NCBI GenBank assembly: GCA_963575745.1
Contig: CAUYUJ010020269.1
Coordinates: 96,503-160,502, forward strand
Source: Prorocentrum cordatum
Lineage: Eukaryota > Sar > Dinophyceae > Prorocentrales > Prorocentraceae
Reading direction: 5' to 3'
DNA length: 64,000 nucleotides
Below the pieces are notes generated by a model. That model was not told the origin of the DNA. It was given only the letters and a program-made list of their open reading frames with translations, and did not search any database. The position numbers and the translations under genes are program-made. The first letter of the stretch is position 1, and each line of letters starts with the position of its first letter. Shown here in pieces: positions 30,600 through 40,835 of this stretch.

Positions 30600-30670
30600 T
30601 CCCTTGCGCGGTGATGTGCTCCTCGATGGTCCTTGCCGGGGAAACAAATGCACACGTCCAAACGATGCCA
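30600..30670 (-). repeat. dispersed ~65-bp sequence, copy 1
   Basis: Contains GTGCTCCTCGATGGTCCTTG and GCACACGTCCAAACGATGCC (plus strand), closely repeated at 62385-62445. It lies about 270-340 bp upstream of the LINE coding start and might be LINE 5' sequence. Confidence 0.6.
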
Positions 30671-30959
30671 AGCCCGTTTAGAGACGTAAGTTGGGTTTGG
30701 AGGACGCCTCGGGCGCCGCGGCCAGAGCGCCCTGGAACGCTCTGAGAACGCTCTGGAACCGGAAGCGTCCTACCAGCCCTCAGTGGGTCAAGGCTGGCCG
30801 GCTCCAAGCCGGGGAGCAAGCGGCTCGGCGCGCCCTCCTCCGCGAACTCGTCGTTCGCCACTGGGTTTCTCCATGGCTTTGCTTCTGTAGAAAGGAACCG
30901 TAACTGGCAACCAACATTAGCACCTTTCTTGCCGATGCCACCGTTCGACGACGACCTCC

Positions 30960-31380
30960 CCATCTCCCCTGCTCCCTGCTTCTCCCTCCTTCGACTTACC
31001 TATGATCCTCCTCCTCCTCCACCTCATTATCCCTCCTCCTCCTCCTCCTCCTCCGCGTCCTCCTCCTCCTCCTCCTCCTCCTCGTCCTCCTCCTCCTCCT
31101 CCTCCTCGTTATACCTCCTCTTCCTCCTCCTCCGCCTCTTCCTCCTCCTTCTCCTCGTCGTCCTACCTCCTCCTCTCCCCCCTTCTCTTCTTCCTCCTCG
31201 TTCCCTCCTTCTGCCCTTGCTGCTGCTACTCCTTCCCTTCATCCGTGCTCATTCTAGGGGAAGGATACGCAACATGAGGAAGGGATGACGAGCAACATGG
31301 GGGAAAGAAGGGTAGGAGGCATAGGAGGAGGAGGAGGAGGAGGAGGAGGAGGAGGAGGAGGAGGAGACAATGAGGCAATG
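30960..31380. repeat. (TCC)n then (GGA)n low-complexity pair, copy 1
   Basis: Plus-strand (TCC)n at about 30990-31200, unique CTTGCTGCTGCTACTCCTTC, then GCAACATGAGG and (GGA)n at 31322-31370. The arrangement recurs at 32640-32910. Confidence 0.85.
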
Positions 31381-31588
31381 ACCGATAACGTGCAAGTGAA
31401 TCACGAACACGACTGGATCATATGTGGCTCCAACGGCCTGCAGAGCAACCACGCACGGGGGCGGACACGTGCTGCCAGCCGAAGGGAAAGAGCCAGCAGG
31501 GATCACCCTCGGGACGTCTGGGGCACGCACTGCAGCGGCCAAACCACAAGACGCCCGAGGGCCCCAGACAGGCCAGCGCCCCTCAGTC

Positions 31589-32225
31589 CTACTCCAGCTT
31601 CTCCAGCAGGACGCGCGCCCGCAGGTCGTCCAGTGAACAACGTTTGAGGATGGGGGCAACGGAGTCGCGGTGAACGTTCGGCGCCGCGAGGCACAGCTCC
31701 AGCAGGCGCGCACGTTCGCGCACCTCGTCCACCACGGGCGGCATCGCCTTCAAGGCCGCGCCGCCGCCCGCGCCTCCCTGCAGCACCGCCGGCGGCGGCG
31801 GCAGCGGCAGGGCCCTCGCGGTGCAGGACGTCGGCCCCAGAGTCGTCGAGCTCCGCGCCAGCTGCGGCAGCAGCCGCAGGCAAGTCGAGCGCCATGGGCT
31901 CGGCCGCCTTCTCCACCGCCTCCGCCATCACAGCAGCTTCGCCCCGTTCCAGCAGCCTGCGCCCAGCACGCGCCTTGCGGCGGCGCCGACGCCGCTCCCG
32001 CTGCGCCTCCGAGGGGACGCGCGGGCGAGGATCAGGGCATTGATCGGGAGCACCTCCAGCGGCAGCGCCACGCGGCGGCAGCTCGGGGGCCTCGGCCTGC
32101 GCGAAGAGCGCGGCTGAGACCGCCGACCGAACGACAGCGGCGGCAGTGCGGCGCGGGGCACCCCCCAGGACGGCGCCACGCACCGCGACGGAGGGCGGCG
32201 CGCGAGCCCCTCTAGGCGCGGCCAT
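31589..32225 (-). CDS. retroposed-looking hypothetical gene, one frame break
   Basis: The ATG at 32225 starts a frame (MAAPRGARAPP...) 60 bp after the relict spliced leader. The product is Ala/Arg-rich, with a basic block RERRRRRRKARAGRR (about residue 75-90), then MAEAVEKAAEPMALDLP and an acidic stretch. Near 31770-31800, in a GCC/GGC run, the sensible frame changes, and it then ends as VRERARLLELCLAAP...LKRCSLDDLRARVLLEKLE with a stop at 31589. About 210 aa if bridged. The original frame continues open to 31503 but is Arg/Gly shadow. The break may be slippage or decay of a processed copy. Family not recognised. Confidence 0.5.
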
Positions 32226-32285
32226 CCCGCGGCGGCACCGTGCGGAGCGACGGGGCGGCGGGACGACGACGGCGCCTTGCGAACG

Positions 32286-32300
32286 CTTGAGCCAAAATGG
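32286..32300 (-). other. relict dinoflagellate spliced-leader sequence
   Basis: On the minus strand this reads CCATTTTGGCTCAAG, identical to the last 15 nt of the 22-nt dinoflagellate spliced leader. It lies just 5' of an ORF on the same strand and is preceded by (TCC)n. A chance 15-mer match is unlikely (order 1 in 10,000 for this window). It marks reinsertion of a trans-spliced mRNA copy. Confidence 0.85.
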
Positions 32301-32402
32301 AGGAGGAGGAGGAGGAGGAGGAGGAGGAGGAGGGGGAAAAGGAGGAGGACGAATAGAAGGAGGAGGAGGAGGAGGAGGAGGAGGAGGAGGAGGAGAAAGG
32401 AG
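32296..32402 (+). repeat. (GGA)n microsatellite
   Basis: GGA repeats directly abut the relict spliced leader on its upstream side. Confidence 0.9.
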
Positions 32403-32639
32403 AAAGCCACGTCGACATCGGCAACAACGGCGGCGGCCTTTCTTGGTGATGAAAGCCGTCGGGGTGGTCGACGGCAGCCCCTTTGGACCAACCCGCGCGT
32501 CCGGGATCGGCCGGCCCTGCGCCAGGAGGGCCCAACCCCCCTAGTGGCCGGTCGGACGACAGCGTTCTGGGGCCGCGAGAGGATCAGGAGGGGGAGGACG
32601 GCGAGAGTCGGGAGGACGGTGACAGTCTCTCTCAACCTC

Positions 32640-32910
32640 CCCTCTCCCAACCCCCACATCTCCCCTCCTCGCTGCTCATGCCTCCTCCTCCCTCTGATCC
32701 TCCTCCTCCTCCTGCTCCTTCTCCTCGTTCTGCCTCCTCCTCTCCCCCTCCTCTTCCTTCTCCTCGTTTCCTCCTGCTGCCCTTGCTGCTGCTACTCCTT
32801 CTCTTCATCATTGTTCTTTCTGGGGAGAGGGATGAGCAACATGAGGGAGAGTGGGGACGAGCAACATGAGGTAAAGACTGGTATGAGGCGCAGGAGGAGG
32901 AGTTTGAGGT
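32640..32910. repeat. (TCC)n then (GGA)-like pair, copy 2
   Basis: A diverged duplicate of 30960-31380: both have TGCCCTTGCTGCTGCTACTC after the TCC run, and GAGCAACATGAGG after a short AG-rich spacer. Confidence 0.75.
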
Positions 32911-33114
32911 GAGGACGGGTAGGAGAAGAGGGGGGGGAAGGAGGGAGGAGGATGGAGGAGGACGAGCGAGGACTGGACGAAGAAACTGGACTGGCCCACG
33001 GGTCCGTTCGGCCCCGCGCCTAGGAGGCCGTGGCCAGTCAGAGCGACGCACTCCGCCCGACCGCCGCTGTAGACGATCCCCGGCAGTCGGCTCTCTCCCA
33101 TTGCATTCTTCCTT

Positions 33115-33245
33115 TTCCTCCCTCATCCTCTTCCTGCTCCTGTTCCTGCTGCTCCTCCTCCTCCTCCTCCTGCTGATCCTCTTCCTCCTCCTCCTCATCC
33201 TCCTCCTCCTCCTCCTCCTCCTATACCTCCTCCTCACCCTTCCGT
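33115..33245 (+). repeat. (TCC)n low-complexity tract
   Basis: Pyrimidine run of TCC/TCT units; no gene. The interval 32910-33115 has none either. Confidence 0.9.
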
Positions 33246-33386
33246 CTTTTCCTCCATCCTTTCTCCTTATACATGATTCCTCCGCGTCGCACCCAGAGAT
33301 GTGTCAGTACGGCGGGGTGGGCGGGGATACTTCTTCGCTATGTATGGCCCTGGCACTAAACATCCGAACAATTTTGTTAGCGAGTG

Positions 33387-33680
33387 GAGGGCGGGACGCT
33401 TTCAAATTGCGGTTATCGCCGAAGCGCCGCGGGCAGTCGTCTTCACAAATTGCCAACAGAATGCTGACAGAGGGCGGGCCGTTTTCAAAATGTGGTTCTC
33501 GCCAAAGCGCCGCTCACATTCGTCTTGAAAGCTTGCAGAAACTGCACTGGTGGAGGGCGGGCAGTTTTCAAAATGTCTCTCTCGCCTTCGCACCGTACAC
33601 GCCGGCGTCGAACAAAAATGAGCATGCGGGGGCGGCCCAATTCAAATGTGGCACTCGCGCTCGCGCCGCGCACACTCGGT
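33387..33680. repeat. ~83-bp degenerate tandem repeat
   Basis: Units begin with GAGGGCGGG near 33387, 33470 and 33553, and a weaker one (GGGGGCGGC) near 33629. Each continues with TTTTCAAAATGT- and TCGCC-AAGCGCCGC-like strings. Confidence 0.75.
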
Positions 33681-34019
33681 TGACATGCTGGAGCCGCATG
33701 GAAGATTCTTGACTTTCCAGGAACTGTGCTCTGGCACGACACGCGCATGCCAAGCGCATCAAACACGTTGGTTCGCAGCTGTGGGAGCCCAAGAACGGTG
33801 TCCTGCCACGATTTAGAACCGCCAGGACGCAACGTCCACGTGAATTCGCGACTTTGAAGTCCCACGAACCCTGTTCTGGCACGGCGGAGGACTCGCAAGC
33901 GATTGTTTTCCAGAGGGCGCGTCCCGCCGTGAAGGCAAATTCTTGTGGGGACCGACAGAAAAGGAACTCGGAGGGAGGGTTGATTGCAAGATCGTTGGCG
34001 CGCTTTGGGTTTACACTCG

Positions 34020-34082
34020 TCGTCGTCGTCGTCGTCCTCCTCCTCCTCCTCCTCCTCCTCCTCCTCCTCCTCCTCCTACGCC
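34020..34082 (+). repeat. (GTC)n-(TCC)n microsatellite
   Basis: A short GTC run continues into TCC repeats. From 33700 to 34310 nothing else is supported; 34180-34310 is A-rich. Confidence 0.9.
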
Positions 34083-34309
34083 TGCCCCCGCTGTTTCTGC
34101 TGTTTCCTCTCCCCTTTGAGCGGGATTGCTCAACATTGCAATTGCTGTTGTTCCCCGGTTCGGGGGGCCAACCCCAGAAAACAACAACAAAAAATCACCC
34201 GGAAGTAGCAATCTCCGCACCCGCCCAACAAAAGCCCAACCCGAAACAAATCGTTCCCCCCCAAAAAAAAAGTCAGGCCTAAACCTGGAAAAAAGCAAGC
34301 CTCAAGCAA

Positions 34310-34520
34310 CCTGCGCTTGCATTCGGGATCTGGTGTTGGGGATACGGTTTTGGGATCAGGAGTGCCTGGTTAGCGTGTTGCGATTAGGGTGTTAAGGTAC
34401 ATGCGTTCGGCTTAAGACGTTCGGGCTAGCTTTCGGGCTGTAGGGCTAAGGAGTTGAAGTTCGGGTGTTCGTGTAAAAGTGTTGCAGGTTTGGATGTTAA
34501 GGCCACTGTGCCAAGGTTGA
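34310..34520 (+). repeat. TTAGGG-like degenerate array, block 1
   Basis: Irregular words of the form GGGTGTT(A/C)(G/A)GG, GGTTAAG and GTTCGGG, about 12 bp apart. Not a perfect telomere array. Confidence 0.6.
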
Positions 34521-34589
34521 GGTGATAGGGTCTTGTGGTTTACGCACGTGCCAGTATCCCCCGCTCTGCGCCCTTTCCATAAACATCAA

Positions 34590-34790
34590 CATATCATCTT
34601 ATCTCGCCAACGCGGTCTTACATCCTCTTTTTTTCCAAACACATATGGGCCGCCTCGGAGCAATCCTGGGCCGTGCCAGTACAAATTCGACCTCCTTAAC
34701 AACCTGAACGCGTCAACCCGAGCGAATGCATCAGCTCCTTGACGCCTCCTGCGGCGGAGAGGACGGTGAGACGGTGAAGATGCGGATGTG
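34590..34790. repeat. dispersed repeat B, copy 1
   Basis: Shares CCAACGCGGTC, CTGAACGCG and GCCTCCTGCGGCG in the same order and spacing with 36005-36230. Confidence 0.5.
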
Positions 34791-34859
34791 GACGCTGCCA
34801 TTGCCGCTGCTGCTTGTGACGGCGAGTTCGGGAGTGCTTGGAAACCGATTGGAGCGCCC

Positions 34860-35230
34860 AGGAACGCCACGGAACGCGCGGGAAACGTGGTAGCGCGCTG
34901 CGAAGAACAGCCGGCGTCCACCTAATCGTGTTCGCGCAAAGATCGTGGGGGTCGGAGGGGGGTGAAGATTAGCAGATGTATACCGACTGGGTTCCTATGC
35001 GGGGTGGTGAGTGCTGGGTCGCTGTGAACGCCGACGAAAATTCACCGCATGATTTTTTGCGTGGCGCCATGTCTGTGAAGGCCCGCAGGTGCGCACCACA
35101 TTGTATTTGTTTCAAAAGTGGTGAGAGGTGGGCCGCTGCGATGATCAACCGGCGTCCACCGCATTGTCGTTTTGCAAGGCATCGCGCGCGTTAGGTAGGT
35201 GCGAAGATCAGAGAACGCGCGCGCCATAAC
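34860..35230. repeat. ~110-bp degenerate repeat
   Basis: GCTGCGAAGAACAGCCGGCG, GCTGTGAACGCCGACG and GCTGCGATGATCAACCGGCG recur with GTCCACC/TTCACC and a TTTTGC-like tail. No gene. Confidence 0.5.
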
Positions 35231-35619
35231 ACCTGCGGCACAATATGGTGCTCGCGATGAGACGATCTAAAAAGTACCCGATGCACAACGCGTCGTTTTC
35301 TTAAGTGGGCACGTGGGTGGGATCGCGCCGGGGGCCTGTTTGGAGCTGGTCGGGGCCGGGCCGAAAAGGGGCGTCAAGGTTAGATCCGCCGCCGCGCCTG
35401 TAGCACGTCGCGCGGGCGCCCGGGGCGGCGACCCCGCCCGGCAGGGCCCCCGAACGGGCGAAAAAGGGCACCGAGAAACCCAAAATGGCCCCAAGACGGC
35501 CCAAGATTTCGGACAATGTTTTCTTGCATCTGCACGTTCGCCTCTTCGGCTCGCGCGGCGCCCGAGACGGCCTAGGAGAAAAACGCGGCGCCCCCGAAGG
35601 CCCCCGAGAACGCGCCCAG

Positions 35620-35850
35620 ACGGTCCAATGAGGCCTCAAGACGCCCAGGAGGCCCCCAGACGGCCCAAGAGAGCCCCATGACGGCTCCAAGAGGGGCCCC
35701 AGATGGGGGGCCTGGGCGGACATTCCGAGCCCTCGGCTCCGAGGGGCCTCGAGGAGGCCCCAGAAATCCCCCAATAGGCCCCGAAAAAACCCGAGAGGCC
35801 CCCCAAGAAGCTCCCAGGTGGCCCCCCGAACTGCCCATAAGAGGCCACCG
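35620..35850. repeat. GGCCCC(A)AGA-type repeat
   Basis: Short repeats such as GAGGCCCCCCAAGA and GGCCCCAGA. Related composition occurs at 38350-39250 and 47085-47210. Confidence 0.6.
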
Positions 35851-36004
35851 AGGGCGCCCCAAAGAGACCGCGGGAAGTACGCCTGATAAATCTGACCCGC
35901 AACCCAGGCGCGGTGGCGGGATGGGCCGAAGGCATTATAACGACAAAGACAAAAGACTCTCCGCGCTGGCCGCAGCAAAGCATTCCTCCCGGCCGCGCGC
36001 GCTT

Positions 36005-36330
36005 CCCGTAACATCAGCCTATCTTCTTGTCGCGACAACGCGGTCGCGCGCCCGCTGCATCTTCGGAGCTCGGGGCGATCCAGGACATCTGCCTGGGTTG
36101 TGCTGGTGGCCCTTCCCATGAACTTGACGTTCACTCATCTGAACGCGCCGGCGCGAACTGATTCGCCTGCTCCATGAAGCCTCCTGCGGCGACGAGGCCG
36201 GGGCAAATGATAATGGCCGAGGGCGAGTCGAGGTGCGTTTGGGGTTAGGGTGTTCGGGCTGAGGTCTCGGTGGATTCGGGTTGCGGTTCGGTCGTGGAGG
36301 GGTCAGGGCGTTAGGGTCACCTCTCCCAGC
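36005..36330. repeat. dispersed repeat B copy 2 plus TTAGGG-like tail
   Basis: 36005-36230 matches 34590-34790. It is followed by GGGGTTAGGGTGTTCGGG-type sequence at 36238-36330. Confidence 0.5.
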
Positions 36331-36889
36331 GTCTAGGATCGTCGCAGGAACGTTTTTTCCCACATGTTTTTTTCACTGGGGTCGCGGTTGCCGTCGGCGC
36401 CAGCGGCCGTTTGCGCGGCTCGCAGCGTAGCATCGTTTTTCGGCGCACGCGGAAGTGCGCGCGGGCACTCAGAGGCAAGCCGCTACTGGGAGCGACGCCC
36501 GCAGGCGGCCATGCTGGATCACGGGCACCGGCAAGCGCGCGGAAGCACTGGCAGGCAGTCCAACGCGATCACTGTTCCGAGGCGGCGGCGAAAGCTTCAC
36601 GAGCGCCCGCGCGCGCCCGCAGCTGATCGGGAGGCGCCCGCGGGCGTCGCGCCTACGGGCGCGCGACCACGGGCAACTACGCAAACGCAAAAGCGATCGC
36701 TGAGCTCCCCCCCGCCTCTGCCACGCGATTGCGCGCGGCCATTTCCCGCCCTTCGGGCGCTTGGAAGCCCTCCCCCGGAATCCCGTCAGCCCCGCGCGAA
36801 TCCGCGCACCTATGCGCTCACAGGCGACAGGGGCTTGCGCAACAGAAAATCCTCCACGTCTCGCCCCTCCAGTCCGTTATCATATGTTT

Positions 36890-37800
36890 CAGGACCCCCA
36901 TCCATTTTCTCCTGCCTCTCCCTTCTGCCCCCTGCCCCTCCCCTCCGTTTCCCTCTGCCCCCCAGCCTCCCGCTGCCTCTCGTCCTCCTTTTTCTCTACC
37001 CTCTGTCCCCCCTTCCCTCTCCCCCCTCCCCTTTCCCTCCCCTTCCCCTCCCTCTCCCTGTCCTGCTTCGTTTCCTCCTCCCCACCCCGCCCTCCCCCCT
37101 CCCCGTCTATCTCCCTTTCTCTACCCCCTCTCTGTTCTCCGCGACCCTCCGGTGGCAAAGACCACAAACGCGAGCCAACGACACCGATGGCACAAAAGGG
37201 AGGGCAGTTTCTCTGCGCGCCGCGCCGCCCCACGGCATGGCGAGTTGTTCAACTGACCCCACTGCGCTGCGGCGCCTTCTCCACTACGCTGTGGCAGGCC
37301 GCCACTTCCCCGTCGCCCACTGCTCGCGCCGCGACACCCGCGCGCAATCAAAACCCATATACGTGCACTCGGGGGGCGGGAATCCAAAGACCACCGGTAT
37401 ATGTTAATGGGCGGCGTTCCCCAGGCCCTACTAGGCCACGCCGCGCACTTGCACATGTTGCTCTTTATTAAGCGTTTTTTGGCGCCCGTTTGCCCACGAC
37501 GCGGGCGGGGACAGAAACGCGAAGGGATGGTTGGCGGGGGAGGGCGGGCGGAGATGGGGACCAGCCGAGGGTGGCGAGGACAGGACGGCGGGAGTCCATG
37601 GGGGAGGCAAGCATTATCAAGGAAATCGGGACAGCACATCAAACGAAGGGAAGACAACAGCTGAGGGGAGGACGGGGAATGGAAAAGTTGAGCGACGGGA
37701 GCGCGAGGAACAAGTAATTAGAGGGAAGAGGGGGAGAGGAATGCGACGAGGGAGAGGCAACGAAAAACGAGGAAGGGAGGGGTTGGCAGGGAAGGATACA
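36890..37800. other. pyrimidine-rich then purine-rich spacer
   Basis: 36900-37140 is CT-rich (CCCCTTCCCTC words) on the plus strand and 37500-37800 is AG-rich (GGGAAGAGGGGGAG words), so the two could pair as degenerate inverted repeats. No gene is supported in 36360-38050. Confidence 0.5.
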
Positions 37801-38094
37801 AGGGGTGCGGTCCTTCCTGGCGGGAAGTACCCCCCAGCCGCCCTTACACTGTGACTCGCGCACTCCATGTTTCATACTTTGCACTCTTGGATACGAGCTT
37901 CCAAAACGTTGCGTATCACACGAGCAGAGCGTGACATCTAATGGGCAGCACGGGTGTAGTGCAGCACTGATCACGCTCCCCAGGGGGATGCGATGCGAAC
38001 CCAGACAGAAACCTCACCAACCCTTCAGGGCGTGAGGTGGTTTAGGGAGCTCCCTCTTCCAACTTCTCATGAACCTCCCTCCCTACTCTCTTCC

Positions 38095-38225
38095 CTGGAC
38101 CCCCTGCGAGACACTGCAAAGCCCCCTGCAACGACGCCCTGCAAAGATCTGGAACACCCTGCAAAGACCCCTGCAAAGAACCCTGCAATACCTTGCGAAA
38201 AAATGCAAACAAAAAGACCTGCAAT
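38095..38225 (+). repeat. CCCTGCAA(AGA) tandem repeat, block 1
   Basis: ACCCTGCAAAGACCCCTGCAA-like units of 10-20 bp. The same family occurs at 40630-40835. Confidence 0.8.
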
Positions 38226-38369
38226 ACGCAGCACCTCGCAATTGCGGATAATATTGAGGGCGCGGGCGGGCGGGCACAGCGCCAGCGACCCACCAACGAC
38301 CCACCCGCCTCGCGACCCGCCCGCGACCCATCGGCCCCTTATGACATAAAAGAAAAGGCCCCTCCCAGG

Positions 38370-39250
38370 CCCCATCGACCCTCTTGGACCTTCCCCAAGG
38401 CCCTCGGAGGGGCTCAAGAGAGCCTCATGAAGGCTCCAAGAGGCTCCCAAGAGCGGTCACGCGAAGCCTCTCTCGCGTGACCGATCTCGGGGCCCTCTTG
38501 GAGAGCTCTCGGGGCCCTCTTGGAGCCTCTGGGAGCCCTCTCGGGGCCCTTTTGGACCCTTCCATGGGCCCTCAGAAGGGCCCAAGAGAGCCCCAAGACG
38601 GCCCCAAGATGCGCCCAAGAGCGGTCACGCGAAGCTTCTCTCGCGTGACCGATCTTGGGGCCATCTTGGGGCCCTCTTGGGGCCCTTTTGGGGCCTCTTG
38701 GAATGCTCTCGGGGCCCTCTCAGGCTCTTCCCAGGGTCCTCGGAAGGGCCCAAGAAGGGCCAAAAACTGCCCCAAGAGGCCCCCAAGACGATCCCAAGAC
38801 GAATGCTGTGGGTCTCTAGTCAAAGCGGTCGTTGACCAGAGACCAAGTGAGTCATCTAAGGAGGCCGTCTTGGGCCGCTCAGGGTCCTTTTGGACCCTTC
38901 CCAGGGCACTCGGAAGGGCCTAAGAGGGCCCCAAGACTGCCCCAAGATGCCCCCAAGAGCGGTCACGCGAAGCCTCGCTCGCGTGACCGATCTCGGGGCC
39001 CTCTTGGGAGCCTCTTGGGGCTCTCTTCGAGCTTCTTGGAGCCCGCCTGGGTTTGTTTGGGGGAACCTTCCCAGGGCCCTTGGAGAGCCCCCTAAACAGG
39101 TATACAAAAGGGCGGTCAATAATATAATTGTGTTGGGCCCATTTTGGGGCAATCTTGGGGCCCTCTTGGAGCACTTTTGGAGTTTTCTTGGCACCGTCTT
39201 GGGGCCATCTCGGGCCCCTCTTAGGGTCGCAGATGCCTCCAAGAAGGCTC
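38370..39250. repeat. ~169-bp repeat rich in GGGCCC, with hairpins
   Basis: CTTGGGGCCCTCTTGG-type sequence in which an identical-plan 30-bp hairpin recurs at 38454-38483, 38622-38651 and 38960-38989 (CGGTCACGCGA ... TCGCGTGACCG). Spacings are 168 and 338 bp, that is one and two periods. The missing position holds a different hairpin at 38811-38844. Confidence 0.8.
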
Positions 39251-39540
39251 CAACTCCAACAGGGCCCTGAGAGCGGTCACTGAGGGGACCCACCGGCTCA
39301 CCCGCGCCGCGACCCACCCGCAACCCACCCGCGACCCACCCGCGACCCATCGGCGCCGCAGACCACCCGCGACCCGCCCGCGCCGCGACCCGCCCTTTCC
39401 GCGACCCACCCGCGCCGCGACCCACCCGCCGGGACGACAACAACAACCACACCAACAACAACAAGTATAACCTCACCGCAGATCCTCACTGCCGCCACGC
39501 CACGAGGGACACTGTAAGACCGCCTGGCCCCCTCACTCTG
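39160..39540. repeat. dispersed repeat C, copy 1
   Basis: GACCCACCCGCGACCCATCGG-rich core, then GCCGGGACGACAACAACAAC and GACACTGTAAGACCG in order. Matched at 47085-47470; a shorter piece lies at 38275-38345. Confidence 0.75.
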
Positions 39541-39744
39541 ACCGTGCAAAAGGCTTTGCAATCCCCTGCAAACGACCCTCCAATGCCCTGCCTGCAACGA
39601 CCCTGCATTCCCACCTGTTCTCTGGGCGTATCTTGTTTAAGGAATTCGCTGTTCCCTGGAAGCCGTTTTGGGGACCTCCGAAGGCTTTGAAAGAGTCCCA
39701 GCGGAGCTCCAAAAAGGGTCGAAGAGACTGCGTAAAACGGCCCA

Positions 39745-39985
39745 GCGTGACGCGCATAATGCTCCTGCTTGTGAGGCTGGAGCACAACGCATTATACGCA
39801 GGGGGCTGTTTGTTATACGCCAGACTTTTCGGGCGTTTCTGCAAGTTCCGATAGGGCCCCAAGCGGGCGCGTATAATGTCTCAGCGTGGGCGTATAAGAT
39901 TCCAGTTTTCGAAGCTGGAGCACCACGCATTATACGCATGGTGTTCTTTGTTATACGCAAGCCTTTCGGGCGTCTTTCAGAGCTC
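39745..39985. repeat. ~125-bp direct duplication with ATTATACGC boxes
   Basis: Two copies each hold GCGCATAAT/GCGTATAAT, GAGGCTGGAGCAC-A-ACGCATTATACGC, TTTGTTATACGC and TTTCGGGCGT. Inverted GCGTATAA/TTATACGC pairs can form hairpins. Confidence 0.75.
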
Positions 39986-40629
39986 CAAAGAAGGACCCCA
40001 AGATGGCTCCAAGGGGGGCCCACGATGGCCACAAGAGGGCCCACGAGGGCCCCAATAAAACCCCAAGAGGCGGAGGGCGAGCAGCGTACCAGATTTTCTT
40101 CGGTGGCCTCACTCGGGGCCCTTTGGGGGCGGCCTCGGGCCCCTCTTGGAGCCACGCGGGTCTGCATTCAGTCCCCCTTTCGGGCCTGCTGGGGCCCTCT
40201 TGAAACTTCTGGCGAAAAAATGGCTCGCGTTTTTCTTTCCCTTCCCCCCTCCTTCTTCCTCCTATGTTCGAAAGGTAACGGTTGACCTCCTTTCTGTTGC
40301 ACTGCGTGCTGCTCCACTTCCCTGATCGAGGCAACTCGCACGGGCATCTTCTCTGGGTGGGCTGGCGTGGATACAGGAAACGACAATAATTATCCTTAGA
40401 GGGGTGTCGGTCCAAGTCGCGAGCAAGACTACTCCTGCATGCCGAATTGCCCCCAGCACTGTACCCCCCGTGACACTTGCGGCAGGAATGCGACGTGGAA
40501 GGCAGCGCATGCCCTCCCGGCTGATCCTGCCGCGCTGGGCAAACTGTGCCCGCCTTTTCACCGCGTGAAGTAACACAGAAAACACCCTTTTTATATTATC
40601 ATAAACCCCCTTCCTTCCCTCCCCCTCAG

Positions 40630-40835
40630 ACCCCCTCAATACCCTGCAAAGCCTTTCGTGCGAAGACCCCGCCAAGACCCCTGCAATACACTGCAAATGT
40701 TCCTGCAACGACCCTCCCAAAATAATTGCGACACCTTGCCAAGGCCCCTGCAAAGACCCTGCAATCCCTTGGGAACGACCCTTAAACATCCAGCAATGCC
40801 TACTAAACTACATTGCAACACCCTGCAATGACCCT
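40630..40835 (+). repeat. CCCTGCAA tandem repeat, block 2
   Basis: AATACCCTGCAAAGCC, GACCCTGCAATCCC and similar, as at 38095-38225. No gene is supported in 39990-41870. Confidence 0.75.

Noticed and set aside
30454-30963. 169-codon minus-strand ORF upstream of the LINE
   Set aside because: Includes low-complexity Pro/Ser sequence and a dispersed non-coding repeat; not consistent with a separate gene.
39140-39150. CCATTTTGG as a second spliced-leader relic
   Set aside because: Only 9 nt match, inside GGGCCC-rich repeat, and no ORF follows.
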